Source: JBKPNJ01 sp963695705
GTDB taxonomy: Bacteria; Actinomycetota; Actinomycetes; Propionibacteriales; Nocardioidaceae
Length of the DNA stretch: 64,000 nucleotides
Direction of reading: 5' to 3'
Assembly (NCBI GenBank): GCA_963695705.1
Contig: CAVOHB010000009.1
Coordinates: 310,001-374,000 of the forward strand
Shown here: piece after piece, positions 26,503 through 33,812 of the stretch
Layout: each line of letters opens with the position of its first letter
How positions within the stretch are numbered: the stretch's first letter is position 1
Program-made: the position numbers and the translations under genes
The notes under the pieces: model-generated
What the model saw: only the letters and a program-made list of their open reading frames with translations
Told to the model about the DNA's origin: nothing
The model's database searches: none

Positions 26503-27624
26503 ATGAGTGAGCGTTACGTCATCGACCGAGACGGCTTGGACCAGCTGATCCAGGTACTGCGTTCCGACGGCTACACCGTGGTAGGACCGCAGATGCGCCA
26601 GGCGGCGATCGTGCACGACGAGATTACCTCGGTTCAGGATCTCCCCTCCGGCTGGACCGATGCACAGGACGGGGGCACGTATCGGCTGGCGCGGCGAGAC
26701 GACGACGCGCTCTTCGGTTTCGCGGTGGGACCGCAGTCATGGAAGCAGTACCTGTTCCCGCCGGAGACGCTGCTGTGGCGCGCCCGGCGCATCCAGGACG
26801 GCTTCGAGGTGGAGGCCGACGCTGCACAGAAGCCGCGGTACGCGTTCCTCGGCGTCCGATCCTGCGACCTCGCGGCGATGGGAGTGCAGGACCGCGTGTT
26901 CATGTCGCCGCGCGCGACGGATCCGACCTACGCCGGGGTACGCGAGGCAGCGTTCATCATCGCGGTCAACTGCGGCAGCCCGGCGGGTACTTGTTTCTGC
27001 GTCTCGATGGGCACCGGCCCCCGCGCTTCCAAGGGGTACGACCTCGCCCTTACCGAGTTGCTGGACGACGCCGGATCGACATTCGTGGTTGACGTCGGCA
27101 GCGAGCGCGGGCAGAGGGTGCTCGACGTCACCAGGCACCGCGACGCGACCGCAGACGATGACAGTGCAGCCGAGGCCGTGACGGAAGCGGCAGCGAGCCA
27201 GATGGGGCGGGAGATGGACACCAGCGACATCAAGGACCTGCTCTACCGCAACCGCGAGCACCCCCGGTGGGACGACGTGGCGGACCGCTGCCTCACGTGC
27301 GGCAACTGCACGATGGCCTGCCCGACGTGCTTCTGCAGCACCGTGGAGGACAGCACCGACCTCACGGGCGGCGTCACCGAGCGGCACCGCGTCTGGGACT
27401 CCTGCTTCAGCCTGGACTTCTCCTACGCTGGTGCCGGCAGCGTACGCACGTCCAACGGGGGCCGGTACCGGCAGTGGATGACCCACAAGCTCGGCACCTG
27501 GATCGACCAGTTCGGCACGTCTGGCTGTGTGGGTTGCGGGCGCTGCATCACCTGGTGCCCGGTGGCGATCGACATCACCGAGGAGGTCCAGGCCATTCGG
27601 GCCACCGACGGGGCGGAGCGCTGA
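26503..27624 (+). CDS. hyhB: Group 3b [NiFe] hydrogenase, iron-sulfur (beta) subunit
   Basis: The 373-aa subunit is the electron-wire component of a cytoplasmic NAD(P)-coupled (sulf)hydrogenase. Two [4Fe-4S] ferredoxin motifs lie at about residues 258-275 (CLTCGNCTMACPTCFC) and 342-356 (CVGCGRCITWCPVAID). The N-terminal part (FLGVRSCDLAAMG, about 120) matches the HydB/AsrA-like family. It opens an operon of six tightly packed genes. No clear DevR-type box lies in the 83-bp gap before it; in M. smegmatis the homologous hydrogenase 3 is DosR-dependent. Confidence 0.92.
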   Translation: MSERYVIDRDGLDQLIQVLRSDGYTVVGPQMRQAAIVHDEITSVQDLPSGWTDAQDGGTYRLARRDDDALFGFAVGPQSWKQYLFPPETLLWRARRIQDGFEVEADAAQKPRYAFLGVRSCDLAAMGVQDRVFMSPRATDPTYAGVREAAFIIAVNCGSPAGTCFCVSMGTGPRASKGYDLALTELLDDAGSTFVVDVGSERGQRVLDVTRHRDATADDDSAAEAVTEAAASQMGREMDTSDIKDLLYRNREHPRWDDVADRCLTCGNCTMACPTCFCSTVEDSTDLTGGVTERHRVWDSCFSLDFSYAGAGSVRTSNGGRYRQWMTHKLGTWIDQFGTSGCVGCGRCITWCPVAIDITEEVQAIRATDGAER

Positions 27625-27625
27625 G

Positions 27626-28099
27626 GTGGACGGGCTGGACAGGCTACTCGCGGAGCACCCGTTCTTCGCCGGGATCAACACAGCTGACCTGGACGAGGTC
27701 GTCGGCTGCGCCACCAACGTTCGGTTTCCCGCCGGTGAGTATCTGTTCCGAGAGGGGGAGTCCGCGGACCGGTTCTTCATCGTGCGGGAGGGGCGGGTGG
27801 CGCTGGAGATCTACGTCCCCGCCCGCGGGCCGCTGGTCCTCGATGCCGCGGAGGCCGGTGAGATCGCAGGCCTCTCCTGGCTGTTTCCGCCGCACCGCTG
27901 GCAGCTCGACGCGCGCGCCGTCGAGCCGGTGCGAGCGATAGCTGTCGACGGCGTGTGCCTGCGCGCGAAGTGCGACGCCAACCCGAAGTTGGGCTACGCC
28001 CTGATGCAGCGTCTGTCCGAGGTCGCGCACCGGCGGATGCACTCTGCCCGGCTGCGGCTCATCGACGCCTACACCGACGCGGGCCGGGTGAGTCGATGA
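27626..28099 (+). CDS. Cyclic-nucleotide-binding-fold protein inside the hydrogenase operon
   Basis: The 157-aa protein starts with GTG two bases after the hyhB stop and overlaps the next start (ATGA). It is a single cNMP-binding fold: LLAEHPFFAGINTADLDEV, then FPAGEYLFREGESADRFFIV and GEIAGLSWLFPPHRWQLDAR. The phosphate-binding cassette lacks the usual R-[ST]-A triplet, so it may not bind cAMP in the standard way. No DNA-binding or catalytic domain is present, so it may regulate the hydrogenase directly. Confidence 0.82.
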   Translation: MDGLDRLLAEHPFFAGINTADLDEVVGCATNVRFPAGEYLFREGESADRFFIVREGRVALEIYVPARGPLVLDAAEAGEIAGLSWLFPPHRWQLDARAVEPVRAIAVDGVCLRAKCDANPKLGYALMQRLSEVAHRRMHSARLRLIDAYTDAGRVSR

Positions 28100-28911
28100 C
28101 CTCTCCGATGGTGCCGCGGCGTTACCGCGTGCGGTGGCGCCGGCGGGAAACCGCGGACACCGTCACTTTGCACCTCGACCCGTTGGACGGGTCGCTGCCG
28201 ACGTTCGCACCTGGGCAGTTCGCGATGCTCTACGCCTTCGGGATCGGTGAGATCGCCATCTCGGTCAGTGCCGTACCGGCGGACGGGACGCTGGTGCACA
28301 CCGTCCGAGCGGTGGGCGCGGTCAGTCGCGCCATCTGCGCGGCGCAGGAAGGCGACGTGCTGGGAGTGCGCGGACCGTTCGGCACGTCGTGGGCGGCGGA
28401 GGACAACAGCGGGGGAGACCTGGTCATGGTCGCCGGCGGAGTCGGCATCGCTCCGTTGCGACCGGCGGTCCGGCAGGTCCTGGCCGACCGGGATGCATTC
28501 GGCGACGTGTCGGTGCTGGTGGGAGCACGGTCGCCGGACCTGCTGCTGTTCGGAGAGGAGCTGACCTCATGGTCGGACCGGCTGGACGTTCTTGTGACGG
28601 TCGATCGGGCTGAACCCAGCTGGGGCGGTCGCATCGGCGTCGTCACCCAACTGCTCCCATCCGCTCGGTTCGACCCCGTTCGAACCATGGCGCTGGTGTG
28701 TGGGCCAGAGGTGATGATGCGCTTCACCGCTCGGGCACTCGTCGACACCGGTGTCCGGCCAGACCAGGTGAGGCTCTCCATGGAGCGGAATATGAAATGC
28801 GCGATCGGTCATTGCGGGCATTGCCAGTTCGGTCCGGAGTTCATCTGCGTCGACGGGCCGGTGTTCCCGTACGCGCGTATCGAGCCGCTGATGTCGGTCC
28901 AGGAGGTGTGA
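28096..28911 (+). CDS. hyhG: Group 3b [NiFe] hydrogenase, FAD/NAD(P)-binding (gamma) subunit
   Basis: The 271-aa flavoprotein transfers electrons between the iron-sulfur subunits and NAD(P). It has an FAD-binding barrel (about residues 8-95), a nucleotide-binding domain starting at VMVAGGVGIAPLRP (about 112) and a C-terminal [2Fe-2S] motif, CAIGHCGHCQFGPEFIC (about 233-251). It resembles dihydroorotate dehydrogenase electron-transfer subunits. Its stop overlaps the start of the small subunit by one base. Confidence 0.92.
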   Translation: MTSPMVPRRYRVRWRRRETADTVTLHLDPLDGSLPTFAPGQFAMLYAFGIGEIAISVSAVPADGTLVHTVRAVGAVSRAICAAQEGDVLGVRGPFGTSWAAEDNSGGDLVMVAGGVGIAPLRPAVRQVLADRDAFGDVSVLVGARSPDLLLFGEELTSWSDRLDVLVTVDRAEPSWGGRIGVVTQLLPSARFDPVRTMALVCGPEVMMRFTARALVDTGVRPDQVRLSMERNMKCAIGHCGHCQFGPEFICVDGPVFPYARIEPLMSVQEV

Positions 28912-29702
28912 TGTCGTCCGCAGACAGCAAACCGGCACTCGCCGTGTGGAAGTTCGCCTCCTGCGACGGCTGCCAGCTCACGCTGCTGGATTGTGAGGAC
29001 GAGTTGCTCAGCCTGACCGGGCAACTCGACGTCGCCTACTTCCTCGAGGCGACACGCGACCACGTCGCAGGCCCCTACGATCTGTCGCTGGTGGAGGGTT
29101 CGATCACCACAGCGGCGGACGCCGAGCGGATCCGAGAGGTGCGGGCCGCCTCCCGCCACCTGGTCACGATCGGGGCCTGCGCAACGGCGGGTGGCATCCA
29201 GGCGCTGCGGAACTTCGCCGACGTCGAGGAATTCACCCGTGCGGTCTACGCCCGCCCCGACTACATCTCGACGCTGGACACCTCGACACCGATCGGCGAC
29301 CACGTTCGTGTCGACTTCGAGCTGCGTGGCTGCCCGATCGACAAGGCTCAGCTGCTCGAGGTGATCTCGGCGTTCCTCGCGGGCCGGCGGCCGGCGATCC
29401 CGGCACACAGCGTGTGCATGGAATGCAAGCGTCGCGGCACTGTGTGCGTGATGGTCGCGAAGGGCACACCTTGCCTGGGACCCGTCACACACGCCGGATG
29501 CGGTGCACTCTGTCCGGCCTACGCCCGCGGCTGCTACGGCTGCTTCGGCCCGATGGAGACCCCCAACACGACCGCTCTGGCTGGCTGGCTGCAGCCGCTC
29601 GGTATGTCCGACGGCGACCTGAACCGGGTGTTCCGCACGTTCAACGCCGGCGCCGACGCATTCCGGGAGGAGAGCCACCGTCATGACCCGGCTGGAGAGT
29701 AG
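28911..29702 (+). CDS. hyhS: Group 3b [NiFe] hydrogenase, small (delta) subunit
   Basis: The 263-aa small subunit carries the iron-sulfur relay to the NiFe site. Proximal-cluster ligands are visible in ASCDGCQLTLLD (about residue 20), IGACATAGG (about 85) and RGCPID (about 142). Further Cys lie in VCMECKRRGTVC and AGCGALCPAYARGCYGCFG (about 170-220) for the other clusters. There is no Tat signal, as expected for a cytoplasmic enzyme. The end overlaps the large-subunit start by 20 bp. Confidence 0.93.
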   Translation: MSSADSKPALAVWKFASCDGCQLTLLDCEDELLSLTGQLDVAYFLEATRDHVAGPYDLSLVEGSITTAADAERIREVRAASRHLVTIGACATAGGIQALRNFADVEEFTRAVYARPDYISTLDTSTPIGDHVRVDFELRGCPIDKAQLLEVISAFLAGRRPAIPAHSVCMECKRRGTVCVMVAKGTPCLGPVTHAGCGALCPAYARGCYGCFGPMETPNTTALAGWLQPLGMSDGDLNRVFRTFNAGADAFREESHRHDPAGE

Positions 29703-30984
29703 CCGGACACTGAGCGTCGGCGCCCTGGCCCGGGTCGAGGGTGAGGGCGGCATGCTCGTGCGGGTCGATGGTGGCGAGGTGACCGAGGTCCGGTTGGACA
29801 TCTACGAACCGCCACGATTCTTCGAGGCCTTCCTCCGCGGCCGCCGATACACCGAACCCCCGGACATCACCGCCCGGATCTGCGGCATCTGCCCGGTGGC
29901 GTACCAGATGAGCGCCTGCCAGGCGCTGGAAGCCGCCTGCGGCGTGGAGATCCCGCAGCCGATCGGCGACCTACGTCGGCTGCTGTACTGCGGCGAGTGG
30001 ATCGAGAGCCACGCGTTGCACATCTACCTGTTGCACGCGCCGGACTTCCTCGGCTACGAAGGCATGGTCGACATGGCCCGCGACCACCCGGCCGAGGTGG
30101 AGCGAGGACTCCAGCTCAAGAAGGTCGGAAACCAGATCATGGACCTGGTTGGCGGTCGCGCGGTCCACCCCATCAATGTCCGGCTCGGCGGCTTCTACTC
30201 GCTGCCCGCTCTGCGGGAGCTGCATGTCCTGGCGGAGCGGCTGGTCTGGGCTCGCGACGCCGCGCTGCACACCGTGCAGTGGGTGGCCGGTTTCGGCTTC
30301 CCAGACTTCGAGTCCGACTACGAGTTCGTGTCACTGCGGCACCCGTCGGAGTACCCCATTCTCACCGGACGGCTCAGCTCCAACCGCGGACTCGACGCTG
30401 ATGTCGGCGAGTTCGAGCGTCATGTCGTCGAGGAGCACGTCGCGCACTCCACCGCGCTGCACGCGAGTCTCGACGGGCGGGGCGCCTACCTCGCCGGGCC
30501 GTTGGCGCGCTACGCGCTCAACTCGCACCTGCTGTCGCCGCTGGCCCGCGAGGCCGCCGCTTCTGCCGGCCTCGATGCCGTGTGCCGCAACCCCTTCCGC
30601 AGCATCGTGGTGCGGGCGGTCGAAGTGCTGTATGCCTGCGATGAGGCTCTCCGGATCATCGAGACCTACCAGCCGCCCGACCGGCCATACGTCGAAGTGG
30701 AGCCGCGGACCGGATCTGGGTGCGGCATCACCGAGGCCCCGCGCGGCCTGCTCTATCACCGTTATGACATCGACTCCGACGGTCTCATCACGGCGGCGCG
30801 CATCGTGCCGCCGACCTCGCAGAACCAGGGCCAGATCGAGGATGACCTGCGCCGTTTCGTGGCGACCCGGCTGCAGCTGGACACACAAGAGCTCACCCGC
30901 CAGTGCGAGCAGGCGATCCGCAGTTACGACCCTTGCATCTCCTGCGCCACTCATTTCCTGACGCTCGACATCGACCGGACATGA
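29683..30984 (+). CDS. hyhL: Group 3b [NiFe] hydrogenase, large catalytic (alpha) subunit
   Basis: The 433-aa catalytic subunit binds the Ni-Fe(CN)2CO centre. The N-terminal Cys pair is in RICGICPVAYQMSACQ (about residues 66-69) and the C-terminal pair in DPCISCATH (about 419-425). Nine or so residues follow the His (FLTLDIDRT), the peptide removed on maturation. The protease gene comes next and overlaps by ATGA. The enzyme probably disposes of excess NAD(P)H as H2 during hypoxia or reoxidises H2. Confidence 0.94.
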   Translation: MTRLESSRTLSVGALARVEGEGGMLVRVDGGEVTEVRLDIYEPPRFFEAFLRGRRYTEPPDITARICGICPVAYQMSACQALEAACGVEIPQPIGDLRRLLYCGEWIESHALHIYLLHAPDFLGYEGMVDMARDHPAEVERGLQLKKVGNQIMDLVGGRAVHPINVRLGGFYSLPALRELHVLAERLVWARDAALHTVQWVAGFGFPDFESDYEFVSLRHPSEYPILTGRLSSNRGLDADVGEFERHVVEEHVAHSTALHASLDGRGAYLAGPLARYALNSHLLSPLAREAAASAGLDAVCRNPFRSIVVRAVEVLYACDEALRIIETYQPPDRPYVEVEPRTGSGCGITEAPRGLLYHRYDIDSDGLITAARIVPPTSQNQGQIEDDLRRFVATRLQLDTQELTRQCEQAIRSYDPCISCATHFLTLDIDRT

Positions 30985-31442
30985 CCGGTGTGTGCGTCAT
31001 CGGTGTCGGCAATCCCTATCGCCGCGACGACGCTGCCGGACTGGCAGTTGCCCGCGCCGTCGCGACCGCCGCACCACCGGGCGTCCGCGTGCGGGAGCAC
31101 GATGGCGAGCCGGCGGGCCTGCTGGATCTTTGGGCTGACGCCGAATCGGCTTTTTTGGTCGACATGGTCCGGTCGGGCGCCCCATCGGGCACGGTTCACT
31201 GGATCGAGATCAGCGGCGGTGGCGACCTTCCACCACCCAGCCCGGGCAGGAGCTGCTCCCACCACTTCAACCTCGGTGATGCGGTGGGGCTCGGCCGAAT
31301 GCTGGACCGACTGCCCGCCCGGTTGACTCTCGTGGGGGTCGAAGGGGCCGACCATCGAGCCGGCTGCGGTCTCACCCAAGACGTCGCCCAGGGTGTGAGC
31401 GAGGCCACCCGACGGATATTGCGGTCGATTTCAGGACACTGA
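30981..31442 (+). CDS. Hydrogenase maturation protease
   Basis: The 153-aa protein begins VCVIGVGNPYRRDDAAGL, the usual HyaD/HycI/HoxW-type start, with an Asp that helps sense nickel. LVDMVRSGAPSG and the His pair in CSHHFNLGDAVGLG are also family features. It trims the C-terminus of the large subunit after nickel insertion. It overlaps hyhL and ends the operon; no hyp accessory genes (hypA-F) lie in the window. Confidence 0.92.
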   Translation: MTGVCVIGVGNPYRRDDAAGLAVARAVATAAPPGVRVREHDGEPAGLLDLWADAESAFLVDMVRSGAPSGTVHWIEISGGGDLPPPSPGRSCSHHFNLGDAVGLGRMLDRLPARLTLVGVEGADHRAGCGLTQDVAQGVSEATRRILRSISGH

Positions 31443-31510
31443 CCGGCCACCTTAGCGAGTCCCTCGCGGCCGTTCCCTGGGCAACGCCATCCGGTTGACC
31501 GTACGGGGCT

Positions 31511-31528
31511 CGGGTCCAAGGGCCCTAC
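31511..31528. promoter_or_regulatory. DevR-type box upstream of the YdhR-like/monooxygenase pair
   Basis: CGGGTCCAAGGGCCCTAC contains GGGTCCAAGGGCCC and reads GGGCCCTTGGACCC in reverse. It lies 74-91 bp before the ATG at 31602. Confidence 0.65.
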
Positions 31529-31601
31529 CACGCGAGCGTCCCCGAGGAGATCCTGCAGAGGAGATCCTTCAGGATCAGCCCACGTGCGGAGGAGAGGAAC
31601 C

Positions 31602-32168
31602 ATGGCTCATCGCGACCCCCTGCCCGTGAGCACTGCGTTCAGCGCGGTCATCCGCTGCGCAGTCACCAGCGCATCGATGCTGGCACACGGGCGGGTCCAT
31701 CTGCCACGGCACAATGTCGGCAGACAGCTGGTGTTCGGGAACGGCACAATAGGACGGGTCTACCGGGAGACGACCGTGGACCGTCCGCCACCGACTGAGC
31801 CCTGCGTGCTGGTGGTCGAGTTCCGTTTGCGCGGCGTCGGTGGTTGGGGTCACGTGCTGTTCAGATGGGAGAGCCTGCTGAATACACCACTCTTTGTTGG
31901 ATTTCCCGGTTTTGTGTCGAAGCTCTGGATGGCCCACGACGGCAACGGTGCATACCGCGGCCTGTACGAGTGGGACGGCCCGCACGCAGCCGAGCAGTAC
32001 GCGCGAGCCCTCTGGCGGGTTCTCGCCCTAGTGAGTGTCCCGGGGTCTATCGACTACCAGGTGCTTCCAGGCGTGCGGCGTGACGAACTGCTTGCTCAGC
32101 CCAGCCGGATTGACACAGCCATGCCGGTCAACGGGAGGGAATGGTGGCGGCTGATCGAGGCAGCCTGA
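31602..32168 (+). CDS. Conserved protein, possibly a YdhR-like alpha/beta barrel
   Basis: The 188-aa protein follows GGAGAGG. The central part has the pattern VVEFRLRGVGGWGHVLFRWESLLN, LFVGFPGFVSKLWMAHD and YRGLYEWDGPHAAEQYARAL, which resembles dimeric alpha/beta-barrel proteins of the YdhR/monooxygenase type (weak, by eye). It overlaps the start of the FAD monooxygenase gene by 28 bp, so both are translated together. I would guess a helper or substrate-binding partner of that enzyme. Confidence 0.6.
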   Translation: MAHRDPLPVSTAFSAVIRCAVTSASMLAHGRVHLPRHNVGRQLVFGNGTIGRVYRETTVDRPPPTEPCVLVVEFRLRGVGGWGHVLFRWESLLNTPLFVGFPGFVSKLWMAHDGNGAYRGLYEWDGPHAAEQYARALWRVLALVSVPGSIDYQVLPGVRRDELLAQPSRIDTAMPVNGREWWRLIEAA

Positions 32169-33709
32169 CCTCCCAGCCCGACGTGCTGGTGGTCGGCGCC
32201 GGGCCGACGGGACTCACGGCCGCGCTCCAAGCGCATGATCACGGAGCCAGTGTTCGTGTGGTCGAGCGACGGCCGCAGGCTTTCCGACCGTCCCGAGCGA
32301 TGATCGTCCATGCCCGGACCTTGGAAAGCCTTCGACCCTTGGGAGCCACCGACGCCTTGCTCGACCGGGCGGACACCTCGCCGGAGGTCGAGCTACACCT
32401 TGGCGATAGGCGCATCCGGCTGAATCTCGCCGACCTCGACCTGCCCGACACCGCCTTCCCGCATCTGACGTTGGTTCGGCAGGCTGACGTGGAGAGCGTC
32501 CTTGTTCGGTGCCTGACCAGGCGAGGCATCGTCGTGGAACGCGAGACGGAACTGGTCGACCTGCAAGTGATCCCGGACCATGGCGGCGTCGTCAACGCAG
32601 TCGTTCGCTCAACGTCCGGGGTGACAGAGATCCGGCCAAGGTTCGTCATCGGCTCGGATGGTTCGGAGAGCACGGTGCGAAGTCTGGCCGGGATCGGCTG
32701 GCCTGGCGGTCGATACCGTGAGGAAGCGATCCTGGCCGACCTGGAGCTGGAGGGCCTTGCCCCGTCGGACATATTTCACGTGGCGGCGGGCCGGGGCGGA
32801 CTGTGCTTCCTGTTCGCGCTGGGCGAGGGCTCGACATGGCGGATGCTCGCTACCCGCCGAAGCGGTGACCCGCCGCCGTTCCTCGGACCCGGTTCGACAG
32901 CTCGCGCCTCGGGGGTGCAACGGCTGCTGGATGCCGCCGGCCTGCACGTCGCGGTGATCAAGCTCGGGTGGTCGGAGCGCGTCCCGCTTCAGTACCGACT
33001 GGCGGCTGCATTTCAAGACGGACCGGTGTTCCTCGTCGGTGACGCGGCGCACACGCAGTCCCCGGCAGGGGCGCTGGGCATGAATAGCGGGATCCTGGAC
33101 GCGGCGAACGTCGGCTGGAAACTGGCCTACGCAGCACGCGGAGCCAAGCAGGACGAGCTTCTCATGTCCTATGAGCAGGAACGCCGGCCGGTGGCCCGCC
33201 GACTTCTCGTCCTGACCCATCTCTTGTTCTTCGCCGAGGCCTCCAGGCATCCGCTGCCCTCCTTTCTGCGCGGCACGGCGGCGCCACTGACCGCACCCGC
33301 TGTGGCGCGTCTGACGAACCAGCGATGGCTCATGGCCCAGGCGGTGCGGACACTGGCACAGCTGCGGGTGCACTATCGGCACAGTGCCATCTCAGTGGAC
33401 GGTGCCCCGTCGGCCGGCGGTCCCCGTCCCGGTGACCGACTCCCGGATGAGCCGGTCATCTGCGATGGACAGACGGTGCGGCTGCATGAGATCACGGCGC
33501 GGCCGGGAATCAAGGTCTTCATCTTCGGCGATGCCGAGAAACCCGACGAACGTATGCTTGGCTCGCGCGTGACGGTCCACCGCCTGGACAGCAAACCCGG
33601 CGGGGACATCATGGCCGTCCGCCCCGACGGACACGTTGGATTCCGGAGCGGAAACGCCGACCCGGCGCGGCTGGTTGCATGGCTCAATCTGGTGGGTGCC
33701 CGGGCCTGA
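32141..33709 (+). CDS. FAD-dependent aromatic-type monooxygenase
   Basis: The 522-aa flavoprotein belongs to the PheA/MhpA/RebC group of NAD(P)H-dependent hydroxylases. It has the Rossmann motif VLVVGAGPTGLTAAL (about residues 15-29), FVIGSDGSESTVR (about 168) and the second FAD motif FLVGDAAHTQSPAGALGMN (about 298). The C-terminal thioredoxin-like domain (about 420-520) is present but short. GGGAGGG precedes the ATG. An O2-dependent enzyme in a hypoxia regulon is odd; it may act at low O2 or on quinones. Confidence 0.88.
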   Translation: MVAADRGSLTSQPDVLVVGAGPTGLTAALQAHDHGASVRVVERRPQAFRPSRAMIVHARTLESLRPLGATDALLDRADTSPEVELHLGDRRIRLNLADLDLPDTAFPHLTLVRQADVESVLVRCLTRRGIVVERETELVDLQVIPDHGGVVNAVVRSTSGVTEIRPRFVIGSDGSESTVRSLAGIGWPGGRYREEAILADLELEGLAPSDIFHVAAGRGGLCFLFALGEGSTWRMLATRRSGDPPPFLGPGSTARASGVQRLLDAAGLHVAVIKLGWSERVPLQYRLAAAFQDGPVFLVGDAAHTQSPAGALGMNSGILDAANVGWKLAYAARGAKQDELLMSYEQERRPVARRLLVLTHLLFFAEASRHPLPSFLRGTAAPLTAPAVARLTNQRWLMAQAVRTLAQLRVHYRHSAISVDGAPSAGGPRPGDRLPDEPVICDGQTVRLHEITARPGIKVFIFGDAEKPDERMLGSRVTVHRLDSKPGGDIMAVRPDGHVGFRSGNADPARLVAWLNLVGARA

Positions 33710-33812
33710 CCCGCCCATGGCTCGCACCGACTGCAACAGAGAGAGCGCCCGGATCGACGACGTTCGTCGCGGCCGCGCAGATGCGCTCTGGATCGTCCGC
33801 GAAAGGGTGCGG

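Noticed and set aside
26737..27780. 347-codon open frame on the minus strand
   Set aside because: It is antisense to hyhB and low in complexity; the plus-strand gene has clear ferredoxin motifs.
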